A stretch of 64,000 bases of DNA from Plectosphaerella cucumerina (Eukaryota; Ascomycota; Sordariomycetes; Glomerellales; Plectosphaerellaceae). Made by a program: the position numbers and the translations under genes. Of this stretch, positions 43,985 through 53,961 are shown one piece after another. The stretch lies in contig JAGPXD010000006.1 of assembly GCA_020746995.1 (NCBI GenBank), forward strand, positions 2,790,001 through 2,854,000, in the 5' to 3' direction. Within the stretch, counting starts at the first letter, position 1. Every line of letters starts with the position of its first letter. The notes under the pieces were generated by a model. The model saw only the letters and a program-made list of their open reading frames with translations. It had not been told where the DNA came from and made no database searches.

Positions 43985-45231
43985 ATGCCCAAAGCCCTGC
44001 GGTTTCGATCAACATGGGGAGTAGATCCCATGCCAGCATATGAGAACTACAAGTCGTGGCTTCCACGGCTGAAAGATCTGGGCTATGGTATGTTTCTCCC
44101 TGGCAATGGCATAGAGATGTTTGACGCCTCGATTTGCTCACTGATTGGCCACCCCATAGCTGGCATCGAAGTCAACTTGTTTTACCTAGACAATCTGGAG
44201 CTCTTACGACAGATATGTGATGATAATGACCTCGAAATCACTGTCCTGTAGGTACCACTTCAGGAAATGTCTTCTCTCAGTGCTCGGACCTAGCAGTCAA
44301 CTCGTGACGCCTGCTGACCGACTCGCTCAGGATATTGTCTGCCGGACCCGGCGCCAGTCGCTCTCGAGCTCCTGGCTCAACGCCTGGAGGTCATTTGCTC
44401 TTCTATCGGGACCAGCTCCAACGTTCAAAGATCTTGAGGCCGTACAAGATTGTCTCACCTTCCGGAAGGTTTGGAGACTATTCTTTCCGATTTCCAAGTA
44501 ATCCAGAGCTGATTTCTTCGGCAGCGATGCTTGGAGCCTGGAGCAATCTGTCGAGTTTTACCGCGGCACTCTGCAAGTGGACGAGGAGCTGGGCTTTAAA
44601 GGCAAAGTGTGCCACGAAACACACAGAAGCCGTGCCCTTTTCAACCCCTATGTGACTGTTCAAATCTTGACGCAGATCTCGAAGTAAGGCACTGGTCATG
44701 TCTTCGGAGACAGGTGTCGAAATTCACACACGGTGCTGATGAAGAGCAGGCTGCGCATCACCGCCGATATTTCCCACTGGGTCCTTGTATGCGAGCGATT
44801 TCTTGACGAGACGGAGGAAGACATTGCTCTTTTGGATCAGATACTTCCTCATGTGGGCCATCGATGACACCCTCTACTGCCCTTGATCTTACATGGTATG
44901 CCCAGGTTCACCACATTCACTCGCGAATTGGGACGACACAGTCGTCTCAATGCCCTGACCCAACCCATCAGACATATGAGCCAGAGCGGACCTCGTTTGA
45001 GAATGTGTGGAAGCGGATGGTTCAAGTACAGCGTCGGGTCCATGGTCAACATTACACGGTGACCTTTGTTCCAGAATATGGGTCTGTAATCGGGTTCCGG
45101 CGACTGGTGAAGCTGCTAACCTGTACCGCAGGCCGTTTCCTTATCATCCTGCCGACAGCACCAGGGACTTTTCAGAGGTGGCCGATACCGAGGGGGCCAG
45201 ACAGCAGACCATCTTCGAAGGAATCGATTGA
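43985..45231 (+). CDS. Xylose isomerase-like TIM-barrel protein (sugar isomerase/epimerase family)
   Basis: Seven exons: 43985-44087, 44160-44247, 44331-44468, 44525-44683, 44750-44852, 44906-45081 and 45132-45231 (288 aa); all six junctions keep phase and remove every stop. Introns are 50-83 nt; donors include GTATGT, GTAGGT, GTAAGG and the weaker GTTTGG, GTGGGC and GTCTGT. The product has the AP-endonuclease-2/xylose-isomerase-like order: an N-terminal Arg-Phe-Arg-Ser-Thr-Trp-Gly, a Gly-Tyr-Ala-Gly-Ile-Glu-Val strand, Cys-His-Glu-Thr-His-Arg, Thr-Ala-Asp-Ile-Ser-His-Trp, His-His-Ile-His-Ser-Arg-Ile-Gly and Phe-Val-Pro-Glu-Tyr-Gly, supplying the Glu/Asp/His metal ligands of this superfamily. 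No signal peptide. It probably isomerises or epimerises a sugar or sugar acid; the substrate is unknown. No single reading frame shows it, so it could easily be missed. Confidence 0.9.
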
Positions 45232-46365
45232 AAGGTTTGGTCCTGATACCCAGCGCCGGACCAATTGGTCCTCCTACATTTGCGGGCTGCTGAACTGGAA
45301 CTTTTGGCGGTGTCTGTAGCCCCCAGTGCCTGTATCTGGCATGTCCGCTGCGACAGGCCAACCTCAGCCTCAACAGCTTGACAGGCACGACAGGGTCCGG
45401 GGAATATTCTCCGAGTGTCTAGCTTCGCCTGACAATTCAGGGGAAGGTGACAGCCGATCAATTGACAACAACGGCACAGCCTGCTTCTGCCTGCCACATT
45501 GCTGCCATCCAGATTCGCCACCTGGCAGCCATCGCTGGCCGGCTGGCGTGATCCTACTCTGTGAAGTCATCGCCCAAGTTCCCCCTGGTGAAGCCAATCA
45601 ACGGCGTGATCAATCCCTGCAGCGCCCCCCGGCCTTGCCGCCTCCACTCCGGAAGGGTTCCCAACCGTCCGCTGAGCATGTCGCGACACCCTCTACGCTG
45701 CCCTGTTTCCTCCACATCGTCATTGATCTGCATCGCCATTCGCTATGGGAACTCTGGGGTAGCATCCATGATTTCATCCTCTCCAGGGTTTGATATCAGT
45801 TACAGGGACATCAGGGGCCATGCCACGAAGCAGGCAGGCAGGGTACCTGTACCCCGTCCTTGCCATCCAGCTTTTACGCCGCCAGCGGCACCCTGGGCTA
45901 CCACTGAACGCGTCCAGGGTCGCCGACCCAGGAGCCAAACAGGAACCAGGCGTTTGAGCGTTCCATCTGGCAGTCAAACCAGGTCCTGTTGGCTGACAAT
46001 CATGCCTTGTACAGCTAGGCTTGAAGGGTGGCCACGAGACCGCGGTCTCTTGCCTGTTTCTTGATGATGATCGCGGGCCCCGAGGACAAGCATTTCCCTT
46101 TCCTCTTGATCGCACATCTCTTCATTCTCCGAGGCCCTCCTGGAACGCAAAAAGCTTCGAACGGTTCATCAACCCAAACGCAACTTCGAGTAGCATATCA
46201 GCAGCCTTTCAATACGAGGCCGAACCCGCTTCCACCACCCACCACCACAACCACATGGCCTCTGTGGCCGTATGACGATCACTGACGCCAGCACGTCCAG
46301 CCTATCTAGGTAGGGGTGGCAGTGGCGACGTCACACAGGCGCCCGCAGCTGTGCAACCATCAGAT
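45232..46365. other. Intergenic region
   Basis: The 1134 bp between the TIM-barrel and kelch genes. A TAGGTAGG motif lies at about 46308-46315 (CTATCTAGGTAGGGG), shortly before the kelch start codon. No gene is supported. Confidence 0.5.
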
Positions 46366-49252
46366 ATGACTTTCACCAAGCTTTCTTCGGACCACTCCTC
46401 CATGTCCGAGCCTGCAGGCTCGGTGGTCCCACGACCACAGTGTCTACATCCCACCAGACCAAAGTTCAACTCGTTTCTCACATCCGACCGTCTCCGGGAA
46501 GGTCTTGCTGTACAACCACCGTCTTTCTCCATGAACGGAAATATTAAAAAGGGGAGGAAGTCGATCTTCAGGGAGGTGGGCCTGGACGACGACAGTGACG
46601 AAGGGGATAACGAAACCGCGGTCCAACCTCAGTCACGACAGCCACGACAGCCTTCGATCGACGAAAAGGAATTCGAGGATGTCCCCGCAGGTCTAGCTTC
46701 TGAGCGCAACACAGATGAAGAGGTCGACCGGGATCATGGTCAGTTCGAAAACGACGACGGTAACGCGCATGACGAACCGCGCGACGCCGGCCGCTCGCCG
46801 CAGCCCGCCCGAGGAGCATCACTACGCACCAACAAGGCCCCTTGGTATTCGAAGCTAGGGGCGCGGAGGCCGAGGATCAGAGCTTCGAGGAGCAGTCCTG
46901 GCGCTCCCGTCTCTGGCATCCATCGCATCACGATGCTTGCCTTCATCGTCGCCGTTGTGTTTCCCGGCATCACCTTCCGAAAAGGTGATGGCCAGGTTGA
47001 CATTGGCAGCGCCGACGCCGGCCTCATTCGTACAAGGGAGGAGAGTCGAACGGACGTCTGCACCCGCTGGGCACACCAAGGCAAGTCTATGAAGGATGAG
47101 ATGCACAGTATGGCAGCTGACAGCCTCTAGTTGCCCAGGTGAATGGGACTCTGTACATCTATGGCGGCCAGGCCAAAACAGAGGCGAGCCAGGAACTCAA
47201 CACATGGAGTAAGTCTGTTGGTCAAGTTTTCTTCCACCATTTCGTCACTGACCGCTATAGACAACTACTTCCTATCCCTCAACCTTCAGGAGTCCTGGGA
47301 CATCGACGAGCCTAGCCTCACCGGACTGACGATTCCCGATGGACCCCCAGCAGTATCGCTAGGGTATTTGTGGCAAGATTACTCCAACCTGTACCTCTAT
47401 GGAGGTCAGTTTGCCGACAACGACGGGGGCGAGCAGGTCTACGCGACCCCCGATGAGATGGCTCTCTGGCGATACAGCATCAGCGGCAAACAATGGACCA
47501 GCTTCCGCGACCCCGAGACGTCCGCCGGTAACTACTCCACAGAAGGCGGGCTCCGCGTGCAACGGGCAGCGGAGGGCGCCGGACTGTCGGTGCCTGAGCT
47601 CGGGCTGAGCTGGTACTTTGGAGGCCACCTCGACACGGCGACAACAAAGGACTGGTCCATTCATGTCCCACGGATATACCTTAGCAGTCTGCTTGAATGG
47701 ACGCATCCGGGCTACGGCAACAATGGCGTGACAAGCCTACGGGACTCGGGCGCAGGCGAAGGGGGCGCATACCGTAACATCACCCAGGGAGGGACTCAGC
47801 AGGATGTAGCCGAGTTCCCACTACGAGCCGACGCTGTTCTCATCTTTGTGCCCGGCTGGGGTGCAAAAGGCGTTCTGATCGGCCTCGGCGGTGGCGCCGA
47901 CGAAGACCTGACGGAAAACATGGAGACTCTTGACGTCTTTGACGTTGACACCTCGGAATGGTACCATCAAGAGACGACAGGCGACAAGCCGCCTAATCGG
48001 GTCAACCCTTGCGCCGTAATTGCGAGTGCCCCGGATGCGTCCAGCTTCCAGATCTACCTCTTCGGAGGACAAGACCTGCCATTTGTGAGTCTTGCCCAAC
48101 AAAAGGCGGCTGCTGGAGGCACAACTTTGAGACTGGCCGACTGACAATATGAACAGGGCAACCAAACGCAATACAACGACATGTACATCCTGAGCATCCC
48201 AGCGTTCCATTGGATCCGAGTCGACAAGAGCGACGACAGCAACATCCCTTATCCCCGCGCTGGCCATACGTGTACCATGCGTGATGGCCAGATCATCATG
48301 GTTGGCGGATACGTCGGGGAGGACATCGACTGCGACTCGCCGGGAATCTACGTCTTCAATGCCACGTCTCTCCGCTGGACGGATGGCTTCAGGGCAGGGG
48401 ACCACAACCCAGACCTAAGTCCAGGAAACTCTGTGCTCGCCGGGTCATGGGGCTACCAGGTTCCCGAGCCTGTGCAGAGGGTCATCGGTGGTGACGCGAA
48501 CGGCGGAGCAACAGTATCAACGCCCGCGAGTGGTCCCGCGACCGGTGGCCCATTTGCCACGGGAGTTCCGCCCGTCTTCACAATCACCCAAGGCGGCCCC
48601 ACGGCGACGGTGACCCAAGCAGCGCCCGGCCGGAGTTGGCGGCGATCAGACAGAAGGCGGGGGCGCAGGAGCAGCTGCAGAGGAGAAACGCGGGCCCAAC
48701 GCCGGACTCGTAGCTGCGGGTGTCATCGCCGGGTTGCTCGGCGTTCTCGCGGCATACCTCGGGTTCTGTGCCTGGCTCTACCGCCGTCAGGTCTCTGCGT
48801 ACAAGCGCCATCTCGCAGTTGCCAATCGCTACTCGGGGGCCAGCAACGCATCCTTTGGCATGTTTGGAGGCCTGCTCGGCCGTAGCCATACCCAGCGGAG
48901 CGGGAGGGCGGGAGGCGGCAAGCACCGGCGCGACCACAGCAACGGGAGCGAAGACGAGTACTTCGGATGGGTCGGCGCCGGCGTCGAGCCGAAATGGGCG
49001 ACCGACAAGCCGTCTCCGGGTTCGGGTTCGGCGAACACCGCGGTCGGCGGCGGGAGCATGATGCGGAGGAGTGACGATGTCCGCAGCGGGTACACAGGCG
49101 GGGAAGGGAGTCGGGATACGGACCAGGGCAGCATCTCGAGTACCGAGCAGCTGCTGGACGGGCAAGAGCCGAGCTTCTTCTCGGTTGTCATCGGCCCAAG
49201 GCGAGCCCTCCGGGTGGTCAACGGCATGGAGGAGGGACATGAACAACACTGA
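46366..49252 (+). CDS. Kelch-repeat membrane protein with apparent frameshift
   Basis: Exons 46366-47080, 47131-47208, 47261-48084 and 48157-49252. The first intron (47081-47130) is a GC-AG intron with a GCAAGT donor; the others use GTAAGT and GTGAGT. The start is the first ATG (46366); others at 46402 and 46531 are possible. Order: a charged cytosolic N-terminus, a hydrophobic segment (about residues 186-202), then kelch-type blades (Tyr-Ile-Tyr-Gly-Gly-Gln; Leu-Tyr-Gly-Gly-Gln; Tyr-Phe-Gly-Gly-His; Leu-Phe-Gly-Gly-Gln; Val-Gly-Gly-Tyr). A Thr/Pro/Gly stalk, one TM and a Gly/Ser-rich tail follow. Within exon 4 the frame changes by +1 at about 48625-48627 (a CCC run): upstream protein features continue only in the other frame, where TM and tail are intact. 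As it stands the TM would be lost. This may be a sequence error or a real mutation. Confidence 0.82.
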
Positions 49253-51951
49253 GCGGGCATACATACATCGGCTGTGGTGCGACGTTGGAGCGAAACGAAA
49301 GACGGCAGAATGGACGAGTAACGAAGCCATGATGACAGAAACAACGAGTGCATTTCAATGTAATCGTCTCCATCGCCTCACGGTTGTGTTTTGCACGCGC
49401 GAGAGTTTTAGCCGGCACGAGAGTCAGTTCGGTCAGTGATGGGCATCAGGACTCTGTGGCATCGTGATGGCTACATCGCGGCGGGATCATGGAGCCGGTA
49501 GAAGCGACCCCCACACACCTTGCGAGGGCAGGCACAGGCAAGACTCGGACTCGATGGGCAGGCACTGTGGCGGGTCCGACCTTGGAGTGTATGGGGATTA
49601 CTACTACCTGATTCTTGTGGTGCCTGAATTTACCCTGGCAAGCCTGGCAGCTAGTGAGTCAAATTTTAAGCATACAATAATCTTATCTGGAGCACAAGCG
49701 GCAGGCCATCGAATTGACCGATGATCACGATCGTCGGATCAACTTGTGAAGTCGAGGCGAGGTGGTCTGCGGAACTGGCCGGCTTCAGGCCATCTTCTTG
49801 GCGGCGTGACTACGCACCGGCGAGATTGTTCTCATGATCCTCAATGGTTACCTAAACCATGGGTGCCGACGGTCAAATTTGTGACACCCGAGTGTGACGA
49901 GACCAGGCCGATGGGATGGGGCCCTGAGTGTGGACAAGGTACACTGCATCGGGACCCCCAGGGCTGGTGGTCCAGGGCCGTCCATGGGAGTGCATCCCTG
50001 TGCTCTAGGCTCTTCGATGGCTGAAAACTTGACACTTTGGGCCTGAAGAAGATTCTCTGGAGGGGCTCCATGACTCCCCAAACGTTTTTCCTTGGTGACA
50101 TCGCGGTGAAGGCGGATCCTGGGCGGAGGCGTAAATGGCGCGCCCGACGTTGAACCCACAGGACGAGGTCGAGATGCTTGTGTAGGCTTCTGAACAGAGA
50201 TTTTCGAGGGTCGGAAGCATGCATGTACGTACGAAAATAGGTAACACCAGCGGATGGACCACGTCATCTTCAACGCCGATACCAGATGAGTACTGTACTT
50301 CACAGCTTCACGTCCGGGCCGGCCTGAAAGTCTGGGCGCCGCGCCGGATGAACGCGGTATGTTTCTCGCCCTTCATCGGTCGGGACGTAACCCCTCTCCT
50401 CTCCTCCCTCCGAGCCTGCGTCCATCCACCACCCTCACATCACGGTGCAGCCCACCAGGGCCCACCACCGCCGCCGTATCAGGGGGTCCGGCTTGGCCAG
50501 TCGAGGGTAAGGGACTCTTGGCGCGGCATCTGATTGCGACGCCGAGATGGGTGGGAGCAGCCTGGGCGCCCATGCGACCCAGACAACTCCGAACGTCTTG
50601 CAGTGCGAGCGGATGGCTGCCCCGAGGCGCCGGAGGGGCGAGGGGAGCTGGACCCTACAGAGATGGCCTGATGGTGTTGGTGAAGCAACAGAGCAGACTT
50701 GAAGGGAAGCCATGATCGCCCCGGGTTTGACTCGACTCCATGCCAGCCTTGCTGCAGGGTGACGTATTGGCAAGGGGGCAAGGGGGGCAGCAGGGGATGG
50801 TTGGCGGGAGGGTTCCAGTCGGTTTGGAGCTGGCCGCTGCGTGGTGAAATTTCCCCTGTTCATTTGCCGCCCCTCGGCTCACCCCGACCACTCAGGCCTG
50901 GCTGCAGTGGTATTCGTACTGAAGGTGGGCTGGCGGTCACGATAGTTGAGCTGCCCCTCCGGTTGCCCCTCCGATTCCCACGTCGAGCCGCTGGTGTTGG
51001 GAAAATCCAAGTCACGGTACTGAGTACCGCAGGACTGCAGCTTCTTCAAATTGCCTCCACCGCATGTCGGTGTCAGTGGTCCATGGTCCAGTGTCCACCG
51101 TAACACGTCCAGGTTTGCCTACACCTCTACTACCCTCGCGCGGTCACGGTGTATGTACATCAGTCTGCCGATGGCTTCCAAGGCAGTATGCATATCTGTA
51201 GGCTGTCCCGCATCAAGCAAATCCTGCAACGCCCTCACTCTCGGGAGGCCGCCCAGTGCGCCACACGTCGCCATTCCGTGACCTCACTTCCCCTCCACTC
51301 TGCCAGTGGTGCTGGAGCGGCGGGGTGGACTCGGACGGGAGCCACCTTGAGCTCAGACCACTGGCACCACCGTCGACAGCCCGCACCTGCGGCCGTCCCC
51401 GTCACGGTTCAACGTTAGTACATGCACGCGCCGCCGTGGCCAAGCATCAAGCGTGAAGGTCCAGAAGTCCATCGGGCGGTGACGCCGTCGTCAGTCTCTG
51501 CTCACACGACCCGATTGTACCCCGTGCGGGCTCTTCTGGTGCTTCTTCTCATCTCTTCCTGGCCCCAACAGGTTCTGTAGCTACACGTCTGCCGCCCGTC
51601 TAGTAGGACACGCCTCTTTATGAGACTGCCCCTCCCCAAAAGCCCCAGCAACCTGCTCCCACTCTTACACGACGCCCACCACGCAACACTCCCTCCCCCC
51701 TTGAGCTCAGGTTGACTCCGCCTTGGGAGCGCCACCTACTTAGCACCTGGGCACTTCACTTTGTTCTGATATCAGAGGACCCCACCCCCGCATCATCCAC
51801 AACTTTTTTCGATTTGAAGGCGGCCATCCCCTTCCTTTTGGCCACGGCAGCTACCCCTCATCGTCATCTCTACCCTCCTCCAGTTCATACCTCCCCCCTA
51901 CCGCCAATTCCTCGACCCCTTTCCTCAGCCAAAACACAATCACCGCACATC
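49253..51951. other. Large intergenic region
   Basis: About 2.7 kb, the longest gene-free stretch in the window. Open frames up to about 150 codons occur on the minus strand (49841-50863) but are Pro/Arg/Ser-rich without domains. From about 51500 the sequence is C/T-rich with CTCCCC runs, as expected for the promoter and leader of the dehydrogenase gene at 51952. I see no RNA gene or mobile element. Confidence 0.45.
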
Positions 51952-52986
51952 ATGCCGACAAGCCAACAGATGAAGGCCTGGCAGTTTGCCACCCCAGGCC
52001 CCTTTGAGAAGAACCTCAAGCTGATGGATGACCTGCCCCGCCTACCCATCGGCCTCGAGACCGACCAGCTCTTCATCCAGGTTCTCAGCGCCGGCATCAA
52101 CCCCGCCGACTACAAGGTTCCCGAGCTGGGAGTCTTCGCCCATGCCATGATCGAGTTGCCAAAGACGGCCGGTATGGACTTTTGCGGCAAGGTCGTTGCT
52201 GTCGGCAAGACAATTGGAGACATCAGGCCCGGCGACCTCGTCCTCGGCCGCCTCGAGCCCTCTGGCTCCGAGGGATCCCTCGCAGAGTACATCGTCGCCA
52301 GCTACGATGACGTCGCCAAGGTCCACGCCGGCGTGGATATTGACGTCGCTGCCGGCGCCCCCACCGCGGCCCTGACAGCGTACCAGACCATCTGCCCCCA
52401 CGTCAAGAAGGGCGACAAGATCTTCATCAACGGTGGTTCGGGCGGTACCGGCACCTTTGGCATCCAGATCGCAAAGGCGCTGGGCTGCTACGTGACCGTC
52501 TCCTGTTCCGCCGACAAGCAGGCCCTCTGCAAGGAGCTCGGCGCCGACGACACCATCGACTACACCTCGGCCGATGTCACCCAGGTCCTCAAGGAGGGCG
52601 GTCAGGTCTACAAGCTCTGCGTCGACAACGTCGGCAACTCGCCCCCGGATCTGTACACCGAGTCGGATACCTTCCTCGTCTCCAAGGGCCAGTACGTTCA
52701 CGTTGGTGGTGCCATGACCCTCGACGGTGCTCGCCGACTGTCTCAGTCCCTCCTGCTGCCCAAGTTCCTTGGCGGCGGCAAGCGCAAGTTCCAGACCTTC
52801 ATCGTCAAGAACGACCACGACGACCTCCAGCAGATCTCGGACTGGATCCGCGACGGCAAGCTCAAGACCATCATCGACTCGACCTTTGAGTTCGCCGATG
52901 TCCCCAAGGCCTACGAGAAACTCAAGGGCCAGCACGGACAGACGCCATTCGGCAAGATCGTCGTCCACGTCACACCCAAGCAGTAG
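51952..52986 (+). CDS. Quinone oxidoreductase-like MDR dehydrogenase
   Basis: Single exon, 344 aa. The frame is open to 51712, but the ATG at 51952 starts the typical N-terminus (Met-Lys-Ala-Trp-Gln-Phe six residues in). A GroES-like domain contains Ala-Gly-Ile-Asn-Pro-Ala-Asp-Tyr-Lys and Gly-Met-Asp-Phe-Cys-Gly-Lys-Val-Val. The Rossmann domain contains Ile-Asn-Gly-Gly-Ser-Gly-Gly-Thr-Gly-Thr-Phe-Gly and Leu-Gly-Ala-Asp-Asp-Thr-Ile-Asp-Tyr. The zinc-binding Cys/His set of classical ADH is absent, so this is a zinc-free NADPH:quinone reductase/enoyl-reductase-type enzyme, similar to the reticulon-4-interacting protein branch. Probably cytosolic. The substrate is unknown. A 336-codon frame on the other strand is a shadow. 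Confidence 0.9.
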   Translation: MPTSQQMKAWQFATPGPFEKNLKLMDDLPRLPIGLETDQLFIQVLSAGINPADYKVPELGVFAHAMIELPKTAGMDFCGKVVAVGKTIGDIRPGDLVLGRLEPSGSEGSLAEYIVASYDDVAKVHAGVDIDVAAGAPTAALTAYQTICPHVKKGDKIFINGGSGGTGTFGIQIAKALGCYVTVSCSADKQALCKELGADDTIDYTSADVTQVLKEGGQVYKLCVDNVGNSPPDLYTESDTFLVSKGQYVHVGGAMTLDGARRLSQSLLLPKFLGGGKRKFQTFIVKNDHDDLQQISDWIRDGKLKTIIDSTFEFADVPKAYEKLKGQHGQTPFGKIVVHVTPKQ

Positions 52987-53633
52987 GGAGGCAGTACGAA
53001 GTAAAGACCACGAGAACACAAAAACAAGATGAAAATTACGACAAAAAAACACAGCATCGGATGGAGCAACGGCGGGGAGCGCGCTCTACATAATGTTTTC
53101 ATACCCCCAAGTCTGACGTCAGTCGGAGACTTTCAGGATGAACGCGGAACGACACGCGCGGCGGCTTATCAGTACCCCATGGCATGGAGAATGTCTGGGT
53201 ACATTGTTTTGACGTTCCATATCCTTCTTATTCACTCGTACCTTACTTGATTCTACCTTGTTCGGGGATCCCACGTGTTGGGCAGCGGGGTAGGGCTTGC
53301 TTCATGCCCATCTTTCCCACACGCATGCTGGACGCTCTGTTGATAGCTCAGATGTGTGCATTTGATCTGGGTACCTACCAATAAAGGCGTACCTACCAAT
53401 AAAGGCGTAGTCAAGTCGTTCAACGGGCGTGCCTTGTGCTCGCACTCGAGGTGTTACCCAACGAACTTGCTCCTGCGGTACGGTAGTGATCAGATCCTCA
53501 GACTCCAAGAGCGTGGCTTGAAGACAAGAGTATGTCCTGATGTTGTCACATGAGAGCGACTTTGTGGTCGGCACGACATAAACACAGTTCATGTGCCCTG
53601 CAGCATCGAAAATCCAATGGCGCAATTGGTTCT
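52987..53633. other. Spacer between dehydrogenase and tRNA-Asp
   Basis: 647 bp of 3' flank plus tRNA upstream sequence. It contains an 18-bp tandem duplication at 53371-53406, listed separately. No gene was seen. Confidence 0.5.
53371..53406. repeat. 18-bp tandem duplication
   Basis: Two perfect head-to-tail copies of an 18-bp unit beginning GTACCTACC and ending AAAGGC (53371-53388 and 53389-53406). It lies about 230 bp upstream of the tRNA-Asp gene. Confidence 0.9.
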
Positions 53634-53705
53634 TCTCCGATCGTATAGTGGCTAGTATGCCAGCTTGTCACGCTGGAGACCGGGGTTCAATTCCCCGTCG
53701 CAGAG
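53634..53705 (+). tRNA. tRNA-Asp(GUC): tRNA-Asp(GUC) with an acceptor-stem mismatch
   Basis: Intronless cloverleaf. The anticodon stem CCAGC/GCTGG (53660-53664 with 53672-53676) encloses the loop TTGTCAC with anticodon GTC at 53667-53669. The T arm CGGGG-TTCAATT-CCCCG is like yeast tRNA-Asp. The acceptor pairs 53634-53640 with 53698-53704 except C53637 facing C53701. G at 53705 is the Asp discriminator. A Pol III terminator of six T follows at 53710-53715. The mismatch makes it either a weak copy or a sequence variant. Confidence 0.92.
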
Positions 53706-53709
53706 TACC

Positions 53710-53715
53710 TTTTTT
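53710..53715 (+). terminator. Pol III terminator of tRNA-Asp
   Basis: A run of six T starting five bases after the discriminator base of the tRNA-Asp gene, a normal RNA polymerase III stop. Confidence 0.8.
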
Positions 53716-53961
53716 GATTCTGGCAACAACATTTTGCCCTGATACCTACTTTGGCGGGATAGTTCGGCGCCCACGACTTGAAGGATGCCAATTGGATGAA
53801 GGTTGATGTAGATTCGTCATCTCATTCAGTTGGCTGCCTGCGAAAGGGAAGGTATCTCTAGTTAATGTCGTGCTCATAGCACTTCGCTCTCACAAGCACC
53901 GGCGTCTTACGGCACGTCGAAGAGTCAATTCAGATCTCAGTCCCACCGTGCTTGACGACCA

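Noticed and set aside
43985..45231. Interpretation of the TIM-barrel locus as a frameshifted pseudogene
   Set aside because: All apparent frame changes coincide with introns having acceptors and branch sites, and the joined product is complete with no internal stop.
49841..50863. Minus-strand frames of up to 151 codons
   Set aside because: Low-complexity, no recognised motif, no introns that would extend them.
52042..53052. 336-codon minus-strand frame opposite the quinone oxidoreductase gene
   Set aside because: Asp/Val/Leu-rich antisense shadow of a GC3-rich gene; no domain.
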